Assembly (NCBI GenBank): GCA_019722365.1
Contig: JADFUC010000382.1
Span: forward strand, 79,965-143,964
Source of the DNA: Lithospermum erythrorhizon
Lineage: Eukaryota; Streptophyta; Magnoliopsida; Boraginales; Boraginaceae
Length of the DNA stretch: 64,000 nucleotides
Direction: 5' to 3'
In this document: positions 12,241 to 24,579 of the stretch, in pieces
Layout: each line of letters opens with the position of its first letter
Numbering within the stretch: position 1 is the first letter of the stretch
The notes under the pieces: generated by a model
What the model saw: the letters and a program-made list of their open reading frames with translations, nothing else
Told to the model about the DNA's origin: nothing
Databases searched by the model: none
Made by a program: the position numbers and the translations under genes

Positions 12241-13038
12241 ATTATTTTTTGTTCATAAATTTCATTATAGAATACATTTTTACATGCATGTATTAAAAAA
12301 CTTTAAAATAAATAATAATAAAAAGTTAGCACCGTTAACATCATAAAGGCGTTAGCACCGTAAGAACGCCCCCTGAACCTTGTCCAATTTCGAAACACAT
12401 TTATTTACTACTCCGTACTACACTAAACAAACTCATTTGATTGCTTTTTCCTACATGAGATTGAAATTCCATAGTAATGACTCCAATCGAGTAGAGCCAA
12501 TTCTAGCAACGTTGGATTCTGTTCGACTCGTTTACATACTCATACAAAGCCATACTTAAAAGCCAATTTTATTTATGTATTATGCATTTGATTATTTGAA
12601 TGAATTATACCTGAGCTGTGTATGATTCGAACCGGAGATAACAAACAAAAAGGCAAATATGGTTTAGCTCAATTAGCCTTTGACGAGAAAGGAAAACTCA
12701 AATAATTCTACTCAAAAACTCGATCAATTGTGGGATATAAACTCAAGCCAATTCAAAAATTATTATACATAATTATTAAATTAATATTACTAATATGTTG
12801 GAACATTCATTATATATTGCATTAGTAATATGTATCGACACATGACAATATGAATTTTGTTAATGAAATTTTTTGGAACCTATCTTAACAGAACAGATTT
12901 AGATTCAAAAAATAAAAAATCAAAAGAAAATTGGTTCAGTTCGGTTAAAAAAAAAATCGATTCTAAACTCAAAAAATTGAACCGATGTGATTCATTAAAA
13001 AAAAATACATAGTACATTATATAGGAGTAATATAGAGA
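12241..13038. other. AT-rich intergenic DNA with one copy of a dispersed repeat
   Basis: No gene is seen. The stretch at 12417-12548 (actaaacaaactcatttg ... ttcgactcgtttacatact) is one copy of a repeat of about 125 bp that reappears at 15412-15625. Around 12930-12985 is a ggttcagttcggtt motif followed by its rough complement, a pattern common in transposon ends. Confidence 0.45.
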
Positions 13039-13460
13039 ATGCTTAATTTCTTTGCCCTCGACTTTGTCGAACCCGTGTCAGTTTGCCCTTAGCTTTTATT
13101 CAGTCGGGTTGCTCATGGACTCACTGCGGCAGATTTATATTGCCACGAGATTAACTTGATTCAGGATTGCCCGTAGACTAACTATAATAGGTCAGATTGC
13201 TCCTTCCATTGCTTCTGCCATTCGGTCGTATTCACTCCTACATCTTAGTTTTAATGAAGGGTAAAAATGACATTGTACAAATATTAAAATTGACCCAATT
13301 ACTTTTACGTATTTGAAAATGTTACAAATCAATATGTACAAGCTCAGATTTTAGCGCCCCGTCGAAAGTGGATTGGCGTCAGTTTAACACAAAAATGAGC
13401 GAAATCCCTAAAATATTGATTCCCCGGATATTTCGGGGGGGCAAACCGACCCGATTTTAA
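13039..13460. mobile_element. MULE-like terminal sequence, partner end not found
   Basis: The segment starts gcttaatttctttgccctc, which resembles the terminus of the Mutator-like element at 28366-29544 (ggcttaatttcttattccc on its other strand). It continues with spaced gtttgccc motifs and ends in an inverted-looking gggggcaaaccgacc. No second end (aagaaattaagc) or 9-bp duplication was found, so this is at best a truncated copy. Confidence 0.3.
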
Positions 13461-14870
13461 AAGATGTGATTAATTATTATTGTGTTTATTTTTTTGTGGG
13501 TATTGTGATTTGTTAAAGAATTGTAGTAAAGAAGTGATTTTTATTGTGTTTGAACCGTGCACAGCTTTATTGTATATTATTTGTCTCCCAGTTTGCATTT
13601 GACAAGAGAGAAAGCATGTGTTCTCCATCTAAGGCAGGAGCAAGTTATTCTCATGCTCAATTTCATACTAAGGAGGCGGAGTTCTTCAGAGACTAATTCA
13701 ATTTCATTTTAGTAGGCGAAGTCCGCTAAGGTTATCATCCTCTGCTAATAAGGTCATCATGTTCGTTTGAATCATCATACAAAGAGTAATGTTATTATGA
13801 ATACTCTATTTTTTACCTTAAATTATACACGATCTTTTGCTATTATTCACAAGTTTAATCAATTCTGAACCAAATTCGTGAGTTGGAAATTTGGTGTTTT
13901 GTTGTTCAATTCTCAGTTATTGTCATGGGTAGAAATCATTGTGTTACTTAGGCAACCTTGAGATACAAGCCCAAACAACTACTATTCTTTTCAAGACCAT
14001 CGAATCAAATCTATATGAATTATGAGAGTGATGTTTGAAAATTTATTTTTATCACTTTTGATTGAGGATTTAACACAATATATGCCATGTAGGGAGATAC
14101 ATATTGTTGTTTATCGTGATTGTTTTTTGTTGTGTTTATAAGAACTCAGGGGTATTGTGCGTTTAGGTGATGGCATGGGATTAATTATCATGTGTTGTTT
14201 ATGTTTTTTGGACAAGTTCAATGGTTGTTTTGTTTCCAGTCTGTATAGTTGAGGATTTTCTTTACGACCTTTAATATTTAGGAGTTTGGATAATGTCGAT
14301 AATGCCTTAATGAGAAATCTTTAAAGACTTTATTGATGGAGTTATTGAAGATTAGCAAGGATTGCTCGAATATGAACAACGTTTGGGTGGAAGTTATAGG
14401 CGAAAAGTATGTTTATGATCTTGCACGTTTCTCTTTATTGACTATACAAAAATCTACTATAAAATATTTGAATGAATTTGCACAGGCATGGATTACACTG
14501 ATAGCTAGTATAAGTTGGTCTAATTGCACTTAATCTTGTATTTGATTCAATTTTAATTTTTAGTATTTTGTGATCTTGAATTCTTGACACATCTTCTTAT
14601 GTTTATTATAGGAACACATATCTGAAGATGATGTAATCTGGATTGTTTGACAAGTTGTTGGTATCAGGAAAAAAAACTAAGTTCAACCTAGAGTTTTTAA
14701 AAATTGATGATTTATTGTTTCATATAATAAACCCATTACATTGCATTTATATGTGATTGACTGTAGTCAAGTTCATGTCAATTGTTAGTAGTTAATGTAC
14801 ATATTTTGATTGCTTTATTGTTAAATATATGTCACGATGATAATGATATTCAAGTATTCAACTTCGTTTA
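13461..14870. other. unassigned DNA, possibly the interior of a CACTA element
   Basis: No supported gene. A 66-codon frame at 14333-14533 has no recognisable domain. Because a CACTA-like end lies at 15411, this stretch may be its interior, but no transposase motif was seen. Confidence 0.3.
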
Positions 14871-15411
14871 TTTATACATTATTTCGTGATATTTTGTGAG
14901 GAACCATCTACAACTGTAAAATAGTACTGCGATTCACAGCTACTGAAAATTTCATGGCTCGAATTTCCTTGTAAAATTATAGCACTTTTGCAATAGATTA
15001 GTGTGGGAAACAAGTGATGGATCGCAAAAAATCCAAACATATCCGTTGTGAAAATTTTATCGCAAAATCCGTGGCAATTATGCAATGGATTAGTTTGGGA
15101 AGCTAGTGTTGAATTAGCGATAAAACTAAAATCTATTGCAGAATATCCAATGCAAATACGTTGCAAAATGCATGCAAATTAGCGATGGATATGATTGAAA
15201 ATGAGTGTTGTCGTCATAGGATTTGACATCGAGAGTCATCATGCTTGACTTAGATTTGCAAAATTTATTTCGCCAGGCGATCACGATGGAAGGGGAGTTT
15301 AGCAATCAAAAATTTCGTCGAGCAATTTTCGTTGTTAATCCGTCGTAGATGCCACAATAGCGATGGGTTCCTTTGGCGTCGACCATGCTGATGCCCTTTT
15401 TTCTAGTTGTG
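14871..15411. mobile_element. CACTA-like transposon right end and subterminal repeats
   Basis: The stretch carries many spaced copies of short motifs such as agcgatgga, tgcaatagattag and tcgcaaaat in both orientations, the usual look of CACTA subterminal regions. It ends at 15411 with ttttttctagttgtg, the reverse complement of CACAACTAGAAAAAA, which fits a CACTA-type terminal inverted repeat. Directly beyond it begins a partial copy of a dispersed repeat, consistent with an insertion boundary. The left terminus was not found and no transposase is visible, so the element is deleted or much diverged. Confidence 0.45.
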
Positions 15412-15625
15412 TTTCTATATGATTGAAATTCCATCATAATTACACAACATCGAGTGGAACCAATTCGAGCAAACTTCCAATTATGTTCAACTCATTTACA
15501 TACTCCTTACTAAACAAACTCATTTAGTTGCCTTTTTCCATAAGATTAAAATTCCATCTTAATTACTCAACATCAAGTCAGAATCAAAGCTACCAAATCT
15601 CGATCATGTTCGACTCGTTTCCAAT
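15412..15625. repeat. partial plus complete copy of a ~125-bp repeat
   Basis: Two adjacent copies share gattgaaattccatcataa, aaccaattcgagcaa-like and ttcaactcatttacatac blocks. The first lacks its left third, which is replaced by the CACTA-like end. A third copy is at 12417-12548. The array lies just downstream of the SIS-domain gene's stop codon. Confidence 0.55.
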
Positions 15626-15630
15626 AATAG

Positions 15631-16366
15631 TCACTCCAAGTTGGTGTGTCGCGATCGAACCACATCAGGACTTTGGTTCAAAACCTTCCCCAACTCAAAC
15701 ACCACCATCTCAAACAAAACAAACAATGCCCCTTCATACAAACTCCCCATAGGAAGCAACTCCCCCTCCCCTCCCCTCCCCCTCCTCCCTCTCCCTCTCA
15801 CCACTATGATCATCATCATTCGCCATCGTCTTATGTGGCCCGATAGAAGACAAAGTTGTTTCACTTGAGTGGACTTTTTGCCTCGGTTTACAGGTTTCAG
15901 CAGTGACGTGAACTTGATCATCTGCCATAGTTCTTGCGGGAACATGCGCAACGACACTAGCAACCCCCACCCTCACTGCCTCCCCCACCTCCGCCGTCAG
16001 CAACAACACAACTGCACCATTATCTTTAGCCACCCCACATATAGCAGTCACCGTCGAGAAGCCACCGGGACCAGCGGAGGCGATGAGGAGGTCAGAGGCG
16101 GAGATGGGTGGCGTTGTCATATCGAAAACGCAATGAGCTGAAAGACCTAAGTGAAAAAGACGCATGCAAAGTGCCTTGAGCATCAAGCCTTCTCTACCAA
16201 CTCCATATACGAAAATCTTGCCTTTTCTATTAGAAACTGAGGATATTTCATTCACTAGTAGGGTGAGGGGGGGTGGGGTTGAAGTTGGTTTTGAGAATAT
16301 GGAGCTTATTTGGTTGCATATCTCAGAAGCTAGAGTAGCTGAAACTGTGGTGTTGTTTTTGTCCAT
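15631..16366 (-). CDS. SIS-domain (sugar isomerase-like) protein with one frameshift
   Basis: A single-exon gene for a plant SIS-domain protein, the family of Arabidopsis At5g52190, related to bacterial 3-hexulose-6-phosphate isomerase. SIS domains bind phosphosugars; the substrate of the plant protein is not known to me. The ATG at 16366 opens 210 codons. Residues 51-66 ([16 protein letters not shown]) and 96-106 ([11 protein letters not shown]) are the two phosphosugar-binding turns. The conserved C-terminus ([20 protein letters not shown] ... RHTNLE, stop 15633-15631) is in another frame. A one-base-type shift must lie at about 15765-15800, in a run of GGGGAG repeats; otherwise the protein would be about 245 residues. 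Residues 150-200 are a low-complexity, acidic insertion that I do not expect from the family. Either the shift is a sequencing error in a G-rich run or this is a young pseudogene. Annotated as coding with that caveat. Confidence 0.8.
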
Positions 16367-17025
16367 TCTTGAAAAAATTCAATAATTTGGTCTTTGGTGA
16401 GTTGGTGTTGGAAGTAGGATTTTTATATAGAATTATCGAAAAAATTGATAAAAAGAGAATATATTTTTTTGGGAAAATATATAGTAATACGTATTTATTA
16501 ATAATAGATCTTTATTTTTCAAATAATCAGTTCCAGCACTTGTGAGTTCTTGAACTAGTTTTCGACTATAATAAACAGGAGTTCTAAATTGAAACAGAAG
16601 GAAAATAATAATAAAATTATGCCATTCTTGATTCTTGTCAAAATTCAATTTGGTTTTCAATGAGGGAGAAGTTATTTAACTGGTTTTGGACTAGAAACAA
16701 GACTTTTAAATTGAAACAGAAAGAAGAATGGATTTTTGAGTTAGATATATAACTGAAATTACCTTTGTTTGTGAGGTACTGAGGTGATTGTTTCTCTCTG
16801 TCTGGGGTTGAAGATCATCTTATTTTGGTTGCAAAGCTTGAGTTGTTGGGAATTGGATAAGGTATGACTTCCAAAGGTTGAGTTTATGAGTTTTTTTTTT
16901 TGTAAGATGGGGCAGTTTTGGACTGAAGTGCATTTTGTTTTCCTCCAACCAATTTTTTACGGAGTACAATTTTTCATTAGGATAATGTGATGGTTTTCTT
17001 AGGTGTTGACTATAAAGATATCTCG
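16367..17025. promoter_or_regulatory. upstream region of the SIS-domain gene
   Basis: A 660-bp AT-rich stretch between the SIS start codon and the left target duplication of the copia element at 17031. It should hold the promoter and 5' UTR, but I cannot single out a TATA box. The native sequence beyond the insertion resumes at 27813. Confidence 0.4.
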
Positions 17026-17030
17026 AGTCT

Positions 17031-17438
17031 TGAAAGATTCAGTTGGTTTTTGTGGTCTTGAAGTCGACGAGGGAAGAAGAGTGATCGAGGAGCTGTTCTC
17101 TGTTTTTGTATTTGTTAGTTGTGAATTAACAATTAGAAAGTTAGGCTAGTTTTCCCCAATTTGATTAGCCAATCACATGTCATTATTTAGTTTGGATAAG
17201 ATTAGAGATGAGTAAGATCTCATTAATGTGTTGTTGTTATCACATTAATTAAAAAAATCTCTATTATAAAAGGGGCCAATTGCTTGTATAATTTTTAATT
17301 TTAAAGAAACGATAATCAATTTTTCTCTTTATATAACTATCTCAAATGGAGTTCTTTCTTGCTGGCTGCTTGGCTAATAGCGAAATTAGTGAACACATCT
17401 TTTGTCCGCATTTTTTAATTTAAATTTAGTGCTTTTTA
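17031..17438 (+). repeat. 5' LTR of copia element A
   Basis: 408 bp, starting TGAAAGATTCAGTTGG and alignable over its whole length to 27385-27807. The inner edge is fixed by the primer binding site at 17439. It contains a TATA-like ctctattataaaagggg at about 17263, probably the LTR promoter. Confidence 0.88.
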
Positions 17439-17453
17439 TGGTACTCGAGGCCA
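17439..17453 (+). other. primer binding site of copia element A
   Basis: TGGTACTCGAGGCCA lies directly at the end of the 5' LTR and is a decayed match to TGGTATCAGAGCC, complementary to the initiator-methionine tRNA that primes copia reverse transcription. Confidence 0.6.
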
Positions 17454-17789
17454 GGTGTGTAAGATTAGCGTAAACGTGATTCTAGCGCCAGTAGGCGGAG
17501 GAATAATCGAGGAAATCAAACTGCAAACTTTCTGAAATTTCTTGAATGCTAGTCAAAATGGTAGGCTTACCGCGGCATTAGACAATCCTATCTTACATAG
17601 TTAGATCGCTCCAGGTTTGGTTCTTGTTGGTGATCATTGTGAGCGAAATTATAATTCTTGGAGGCGAGCGATAGCGGTAGCTCTTGAAGCGAAACGGGGT
17701 GGCTTCATAAATGGTGAAATATCGGTTCAGGAAAATTTGATTCACTGTTGCAAACGATGGAGAAAAGTTAATTAAAACACCGTTTCTTG

Positions 17790-18530
17790 AATTTTTAAAT
17801 CTGTCTACTGATTTAAGCGAGAACTACGTTTGTAAAGAACATCAAAACAATTATGGGAAGAAATAGCTGAAAGATTTGGTAAATCAAATGGTCCCAAGGT
17901 TTAAGAGCTTGGGAGAAATATATATTCTACAAAACAGAATTCTGATAGTCAATGTTTACTGTAATAGGCTAAAACGTTTGTGGGATGAGTTAGGTAGTGT
18001 GAAACCTAATTATGTTGATGATGATGAAGAGAAAATGATGCAATTCTTGATGGGTTTGAATGAAGAGTACGAGGCTATAAGAAATCAAGTTTTGTTAAAA
18101 GAGCCTCTACTGGTTTGTCGATACTTTTGCTAGTGGAGGACAACTAATTCTTTGCATGGTTTGTTGTGCAGTAATCTCACAGAATGTGGCTTTCTGAAGC
18201 GAAGACAAATCTTTGCTCGATGGGTAATGTAAGTGTTCAAGAGCGTTGCTTATGGGAATAAGTCTACTTATGGAAATAGAAATACATACAATTTTGGGAA
18301 CAAGTCTGGTGTGAGGTTTGGAAGGATGGAAAGAGCAAATTTGAAGTGTGGTTTTTGTGGCAAGCAAGGGCATGTCAAATCTGGTTGTTTCAGATTGATT
18401 GGGTGGCCTAATCAAAACCAGAATCAGAATTATTCAAGAGGCAAATATAGGGCAAACAATGCATTTGTGCAAGATTTTCAAGAAATAGATACTCCTACAG
18501 ATAGAATGAAAAATGCAAAAATAGTGTAAT
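17790..18530 (+). pseudogene. copia element A gag remnant
   Basis: Residues in 17876-18133 read CNRLKRLWDELGSVKPNYVD then EEKMMQFLMGLNEEYEAIRN, the capsid-like block of copia Gag. After a frame break, 18233-18529 encodes CGFCGKQGHVKSGCFRLIGW, an intact CX2CX4HX4C RNA-binding zinc knuckle followed by the IGWP motif of this Gag class. The two halves are in different frames with a stop at 18131, so Gag is not made. Confidence 0.85.
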
Positions 18531-20200
18531 CTAGTAATGGTAACAATGAAGATTTCCAAAATTTGATAGCTTGTATGGTTTAGAAAATGGACAAAACTGT
18601 CCAGAATAATGCACTAGGGCCAGTCGGACTCAGGCTGGCTATGCATTCTTGAGAGTTGTGGAGGAGAGTCAAGTTTCAGGAGAGAATCTTGTCAACTTCA
18701 CAGATTTTGCAGGTAGCTTGATAACTCATTTTTCAAACATAGCATTTATGGATAATGTAGATTTTTGGATAGTTGATGAGTGGGCGTCGGCTCGTATGAC
18801 TAAATGTGAAACAATTTAAAGTTCTTAAAAGTGGCATTACTACTTGGGTTCGGTGTGATAACTCAATTAAGATGGTAGATAGCATAGGAGAAGTCTCTCC
18901 CCAGAGTCACAGTATTGTTTACAAAGCTGGCTTGTATGTCCCTTCTTTTTAAATATAACGCTTTAACAGTTGACACAGACATCTAGTATTAGGTTTATTT
19001 TTTATCATGACTTTTACATTCTGAGTTTTTAAAGAATGATAAGGTTTAGGGTGGCTAAAGAAAAAAAGGGCTTATACATTAAATCTGAGATTAAATTTCT
19101 CTTCAAATGTGTGTAGAAATTTAAGAATGTTGTAACCGTCGTACTTGTAATTCGGTACCAAAGTGTATAGTTAATAGCGTAGCGTTAACTAAGGTATTCT
19201 TTGGCGCGTAGGTTAGGGCATGCTCTAATTTTGTAATGAAAAATGATCTCTATTTTGATTCTACTACTCTTTCTCTTGTGTGTCTATGGCAAAACAACAA
19301 AGGTTGCACTTTTACTCTAAGTTAAATGCTTAGTTTTGAGATATTTCGGTTCTTCACGTAATTGGATCTACAGGGTCAAAGTGCCTACAAAGTCGGGGAG
19401 CTAAGTACTTCTTACTCTGATCGAGGGCTTTTAGGGAATGCGTGAACTTTCTCTTAACTACAAAAGTCGGGTATTAATGTGTTAAAGCGTTTCTTTGCAT
19501 AGTTCTGAAATCGGTTTGGTAAGTCGGTCGAGGCGTAGATTGGGACAATGGTTCTGAATTTGTTAACCTCAACATCCATAACCTGTTGTCACAACTAGGA
19601 ATTTTACATCAAAAATCTTGTGCATATATACCACAACAAAATGGCTTAGTGGAAAGGAAGCATCAACATATTTTGTAAATGGCAAGATCCTTAATGTTTC
19701 AATCAAATTTACCTAAAGATTTTTTGGGGTGATCACGATTTTAAGCGTAATCTATTTAATAAATAGGCGCGCCCCGTATATTTTGAATTGGAAGTCACCA
19801 TATGAATTGTTAACCTCTATTGAGCCTAATGTGGATCATTGAAGACATTTAGTTGTCTTTGCTTTATAACTAACCTTCCTCATAAGGGTAAATTTGATCA
19901 GAGAGCCTATCCAGGTGTGTTTATAGGTTATCGCGGGCCCATGAGGCCTCTGAGATGTTTGATCTCTTTTAATAAAGGTGGTCGTTTCAAGAGATCTTAG
20001 TATTTGTGAAAAGGTTTATCCTTATAAACTGCTGACTATCAAGTTCTTTAATAGGCCCAATTAACAAAACTAAAGGTGATGTGGTGTTACGCGTATACCG
20101 ATTCTGGCGTGATCCACATTTATAGTGATGCACGTTAGAGTGGCCGCTGACTAGCACATGAGCATTCGAGCAATCTTAGTGGTAATAATTACATTTTACA
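18531..20200 (+). pseudogene. copia element A protease and integrase remnant
   Basis: Protease traces lie near 18760-18850 (WIVDEWASARMTK, where a D-S/T-G-A motif is expected). Integrase is clearest at 19560-19700, where the frame reads NLLSQLGILHQKSC then PQQNGLVERKHQHIL, including the third catalytic residue E of the D,D-35-E triad. A trace of the integrase C-terminus continues to about 20000. The segment 18960-19550 is badly scrambled. It would insert the DNA copy into the genome if intact. Confidence 0.7.
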
Positions 20201-20207
20201 CAGCTCT

Positions 20208-20878
20208 TTGCAATCAGTACAAGATGAAGGTAGTTCAAGTTCTCATATTTCTATCCCTGTAACTAGTACACAACAACAACCTAGTGTAACTAATACTCAA
20301 TCATTGCAACATACTAGTGTAAGGCAGTCTGCAAGGTCTAAGCAACAACCTAGTTATTTGAATGACTATTATGTTAACTTTGTTAGTGATTCCTGTTCAA
20401 TTCCACATTCGCACCGGTCATGGGCTTTTATTGCCAATATACTAAAATTCTGAGACAGCACTTTACATATAAACATGGCTTCAAGTACACAAGGAATGGA
20501 GAAATGTTATGCAGGCTGAAATTCGAGCTTTAGAGTAGAATGAGACATGGGATTTAGTTCATTTTCCGAAGGGACAAAAGACAATAGGGTACAAATGGGT
20601 TTACAAGGTCAAGTGCAAGCCTACAGGAGAAGTTGATAAGTAAAAAGCAAGATTGGTTGCTAAAGGTTACAACCAAATTGAGGGAATAGACTACTTCGAC
20701 ACTTTCAATCCTGTTGCTAAAATTGTTACAGTTAGGATGATATTAGCCATTTCTGCAGCTAGAGCTTGGCATTTGCATCAGCTAGACATAAATAATGCAT
20801 TTTTACATGGCTATTTGGATGAGACAATTTATATGAATCCCCAGAGGGTTATCGAAAAGGCCTGGAATGGTCGGGGTT
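20208..20878 (+). pseudogene. copia element A reverse transcriptase, N-terminal part
   Basis: After a serine- and glutamine-rich linker (20208-20450), the frame from about 20480 reads EWRNVMQAEIRALE, TWDLVHFPKGQKTIGYKWVY and [20 protein letters not shown], then [20 protein letters not shown]. These are the successive copia reverse-transcriptase blocks, with the first catalytic aspartate in QLDINNAFL. At least two in-frame stops occur (after RALE and DK). The coding line stops at 20878, where the nested element begins, and resumes at 26348. Confidence 0.88.
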
Positions 20879-21544
20879 TGTTGGGATAATATGATATAAG
20901 CTAGCAGATATATCAACTTTTTAAAAATCTAGTCTAATATCTGAGTATCACGAGCAGACAATAATTGAAAATACCGAAAGTAAATAACACTAGATCTTTA
21001 CTCTGAGGTTCCTCATAAAATTAAATCACTGTTCTTCTTATAGGAATCAGTAGGAATGAGCTACATGGCGATTATTCTGAGTCTTATCAAACTAAGCTTC
21101 TCCACTTGAGTAATACTTTATAATCTAGTATTATCAATGACAAATCACACTAGATTTAGCTTAAAATGATATACAAATGATACTAATCATTAAAGAGAAC
21201 AACTTCGATTGAATTTGAAACAAAAGGAATTTTGAGAGAAATTGGAATATTTTAGGATAATAAAATAAATGTGACCCTATCCCCATTGTCTATTTGAACG
21301 CCATTGATGAGACCCCGTCGAGACCGCGGTCTTGATGGCGGTCTCGATAGCTCGAAAGAGGTCACCGATCGACCTCTGCTTGAACCGGGCAACATTTTCA
21401 TGAGACAGCCCGGGACCTCGAGAATGCCGATGGAGTATCTGGTAAATTTTCCATTTTGCGCCAGGGCCCCGTCGGGACCTCGTAGAATACCGATGGGGTC
21501 TCAATCCCTGCGCTTCAAACGCCCGAAAATGCCTTCAAACTCCA
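20879..21544 (-). repeat. 3' LTR of copia element B
   Basis: About 666 bp. It shares long blocks with 25690-26347, for instance gacaataattgaaaatac, agtaaataacac and aaggaattttgagaga. Its outer end TGTTGGGATAAT is preserved and its inner end (cttcaaactcca) has decayed from cttcaaactcaaca. Confidence 0.82.
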
Positions 21545-24500
21545 TGATCTCGGCAAGCCCTATTGAATCCACCGTCTTAGAGACCTCACGATTCCCTTGA
21601 CACGCCCCATTTTACTCATTTCAGAAGGTTAGCGTCGAACACAACTTCATCTTCTCACTTGTTTATAACCTTTGTAAACTTATGCTCCGGTGAGTTCGAT
21701 CTTCGAGAATCTTGTCGAGCTTAGGGACCCCATTCTCGATACATAGCATTGTGAAATGGAACCTCGGTCACATGTGCTTTGTCCGCGCATGGCTGCAGGA
21801 TTTTTAGCGAGATAAGCCTTTTCATTATCCACGGTACATGGTATTTACATCCATTGCTCAAGATTCGATTCTTTCAGAAAGTACGCAACCAAATCATCTT
21901 TCCACGGCTTCGCCATAGCAGCGTACTCTGCTGCCTTCAGAGCGATGCTTCTTATTGGTTGCGGCTTGATCTCCGGCTAATAGCGGTACCCCCAGCGTGA
22001 ATACATATCCACTAGTAGACTTCCTAATACTCGACATCACCTTGGGTGCTCAGCATCTACATATCCACCAACCCCATACTAGATTCCACGGAAACATAAG
22101 GATTTTCGAGCACTACCATTCGGGTATCTGAAATCCAACAGCGAGGCTTTCGATGTTCTTTCCACGAGTTAGACATATATCTCTTGACAACTCCAACGGC
22201 GTAATGCGATAGTAGATGCAGTGCTGGCCCATAGCATACATAAGACTACCTCTTTGTAGAAGCATAAGGCACCTTATCCACCATACTCTAAATCATCTTC
22301 GGTCTCGAATTGAATCTTTGTGCTGAAGTAGTGAAAATGAAGCACATTACTTGAGAATGCTTACAAGCTGCATTCATCGTATTAAATCGCTTGATTACGC
22401 TTCTTCAGGTATTCTTCTTGTGTAATCTCGAGAATCCCGATCTACGATTATTCTCATCCCAATTTGCCCTTTCACTAGGTCCTTCATTAGCAATCCAGCT
22501 GGCAACTCTTTCTTGACGTATTCACTTTTACCGTCAGCTCAAGCAATCAACATATAAATCAACATAAAGAAGTAAGATAACATAATCTTTTTTGAAACTT
22601 CCTTATGTAACAGCGATGGTCGGTCTCACTTAACTTTTACAAACTTCAACCTTTTTGATAAAAGTTATCAAAGGTAATATTTGCCTCGAACTTTGAACTT
22701 CCCGAGAGCCGTCTGAAACTCTTGAAGTTTGTAGACCAAATCTTCTTTCCCTCTGACACCAAGCCCAGCCAGGTTTGCTTCATGAATAACTTCTTTCATG
22801 CAGATCACCATGTAGAGCGGTTTTTACATCCATCGATGAAGGAGTGCGAGATCATCTACCATTGCGATCGAGCAGGTTCGGTTGTCATGAGGCGACTCTA
22901 GGATTGAGAATGTTCGGTGTGGTGATTCCTTTCCTATTGGAATCCGCGACAGCCAAGCGAGCTTTATAGCGTTCTTCCCATCACGTTCCTCCTTGATTCG
23001 GTAGACCGTTTGTCTGCAATATTCTTCTCTACGAACTTTCTGGCGGTGCTTACCCGACTCCAGCGTCGTGTTTTGTCAACGATGACTCCGTCTCCCTCTT
23101 TAAATGCGCTAACTCCCGACGATCGACGTCACGTTGTCTTTTAGCCGGCCTTAACTAACGGGCTCGCCTGCAATGGGTTAATTGACGGAAAGTTAGCGAG
23201 GAGAATATACCTCGAGTTGGTTTTTCGACCACCAGGATACTTACGAGACAGGGTAATACCTGCATGCTGATATTTATCGAGAGAACAATCTCTTCGTATT
23301 GTCAGCTGATAAGAAATGTTATCATCCGGACTACATGCGTCTCCCCTCATCAGACCCGTCTCTTCCCAAGGTGGCATATCGGCAAAAGGATCTTCGGGTT
23401 GATCTTCGGGGCCGGGGGGCATGATCACAAGGCATGCCGTTTGGAAGGAAGCGAGTCGTGTGCCTTCTCACTGCGCATTTGACTTCCCTCGGTATTCGGT
23501 TGTGACTTTTCCTTTGACTTCTCTCTCTCACAACACTTTTACATGCATGCTTTTTGTATACTTGGCGCGCTCATGAGAATCACATTCTTTGCCCGAATGA
23601 TCTTCGGTTATTTCAAATCATGAACACGTATCCCGTCTGTCATGTAACCAATAAAATAGCAAATGTTAGATTTAGCTTGAAATTTATTTCGCGTTCTTGG
23701 CTATAATTTCTGCTTTGTAAACAGCAAATACTTTCGAGGAAAGAATAATTTACCTTCTTAGAACTCCACTTCTCTTCGAGAATTACGAAATTGAGAGGGT
23801 GAAGGTCCTGTTTATCAGAAAGCGGCCGGTATTGATTGCGTACGCGAGAATGTTTGAGGTAAACCCGCAGTGTAACCTCGTACTTAACTGCGTTCGTCGG
23901 CGTCCTGTTCATCTTCTCGGCTATTCGGATTCACATTTGGGGTGTTCCCGGAATAGTCTTTTGCATCCTTATCCCATTCTCGAAGCACAATAATGTTTGA
24001 AACCCCATTATCAACGTATTCACCCGAATTTGTCGGATGCAAGCGACTGTCTCGCCAGATGCAGATTCTCGACCATAGCTCTCCGTTTCTTGAGACTTAA
24101 ATACGCCCGAATTTATTTTTTAGGAAATAAACCCAAACTTTCTCGTCGCGTCATCAATGAAGGTTACATATCGATGAACCTCCCTTGAGAACCAACGGTG
24201 GCGGTCCCCGAGCATACAGTGTGAACTAACTCGAGCTGTCAGTTTTGGCTCGATGCGATTTTAGCCAAAACTAACTTTCTTGCTTCCCGAACCACTGACT
24301 CTCCACGAGATATGATCCAGCAGTTTGAGCTCGGGTATCACGTTATTTGAAACAACGGTTCCATTACCTTTCGCTTCATGTATTGTCGGTTGTGCCCTTG
24401 ACATCGTCTTCGGAACTATCGATAGTAGCTATATAGTCATTTGAGAGCTCCAGTAAAGGTGCAATTACTATCTTGAACCTGGGCTCTGATGCATTTGCGC

Positions 24501-24579
24501 CTCGAGCTACCTTCCGGTTGCCTTCTGGCGTAGTTCGGTAACCATCCTAAATCCAGTGACTCACTTGGTGACTCACGAA

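Noticed and set aside
14333..14533. 66-codon plus-strand frame
   Set aside because: No family resemblance and no flanking exons recognised.
15641..15868. Plus-strand frames opposite the SIS gene
   Set aside because: Proline-rich shadows of the G-rich run on the coding strand.
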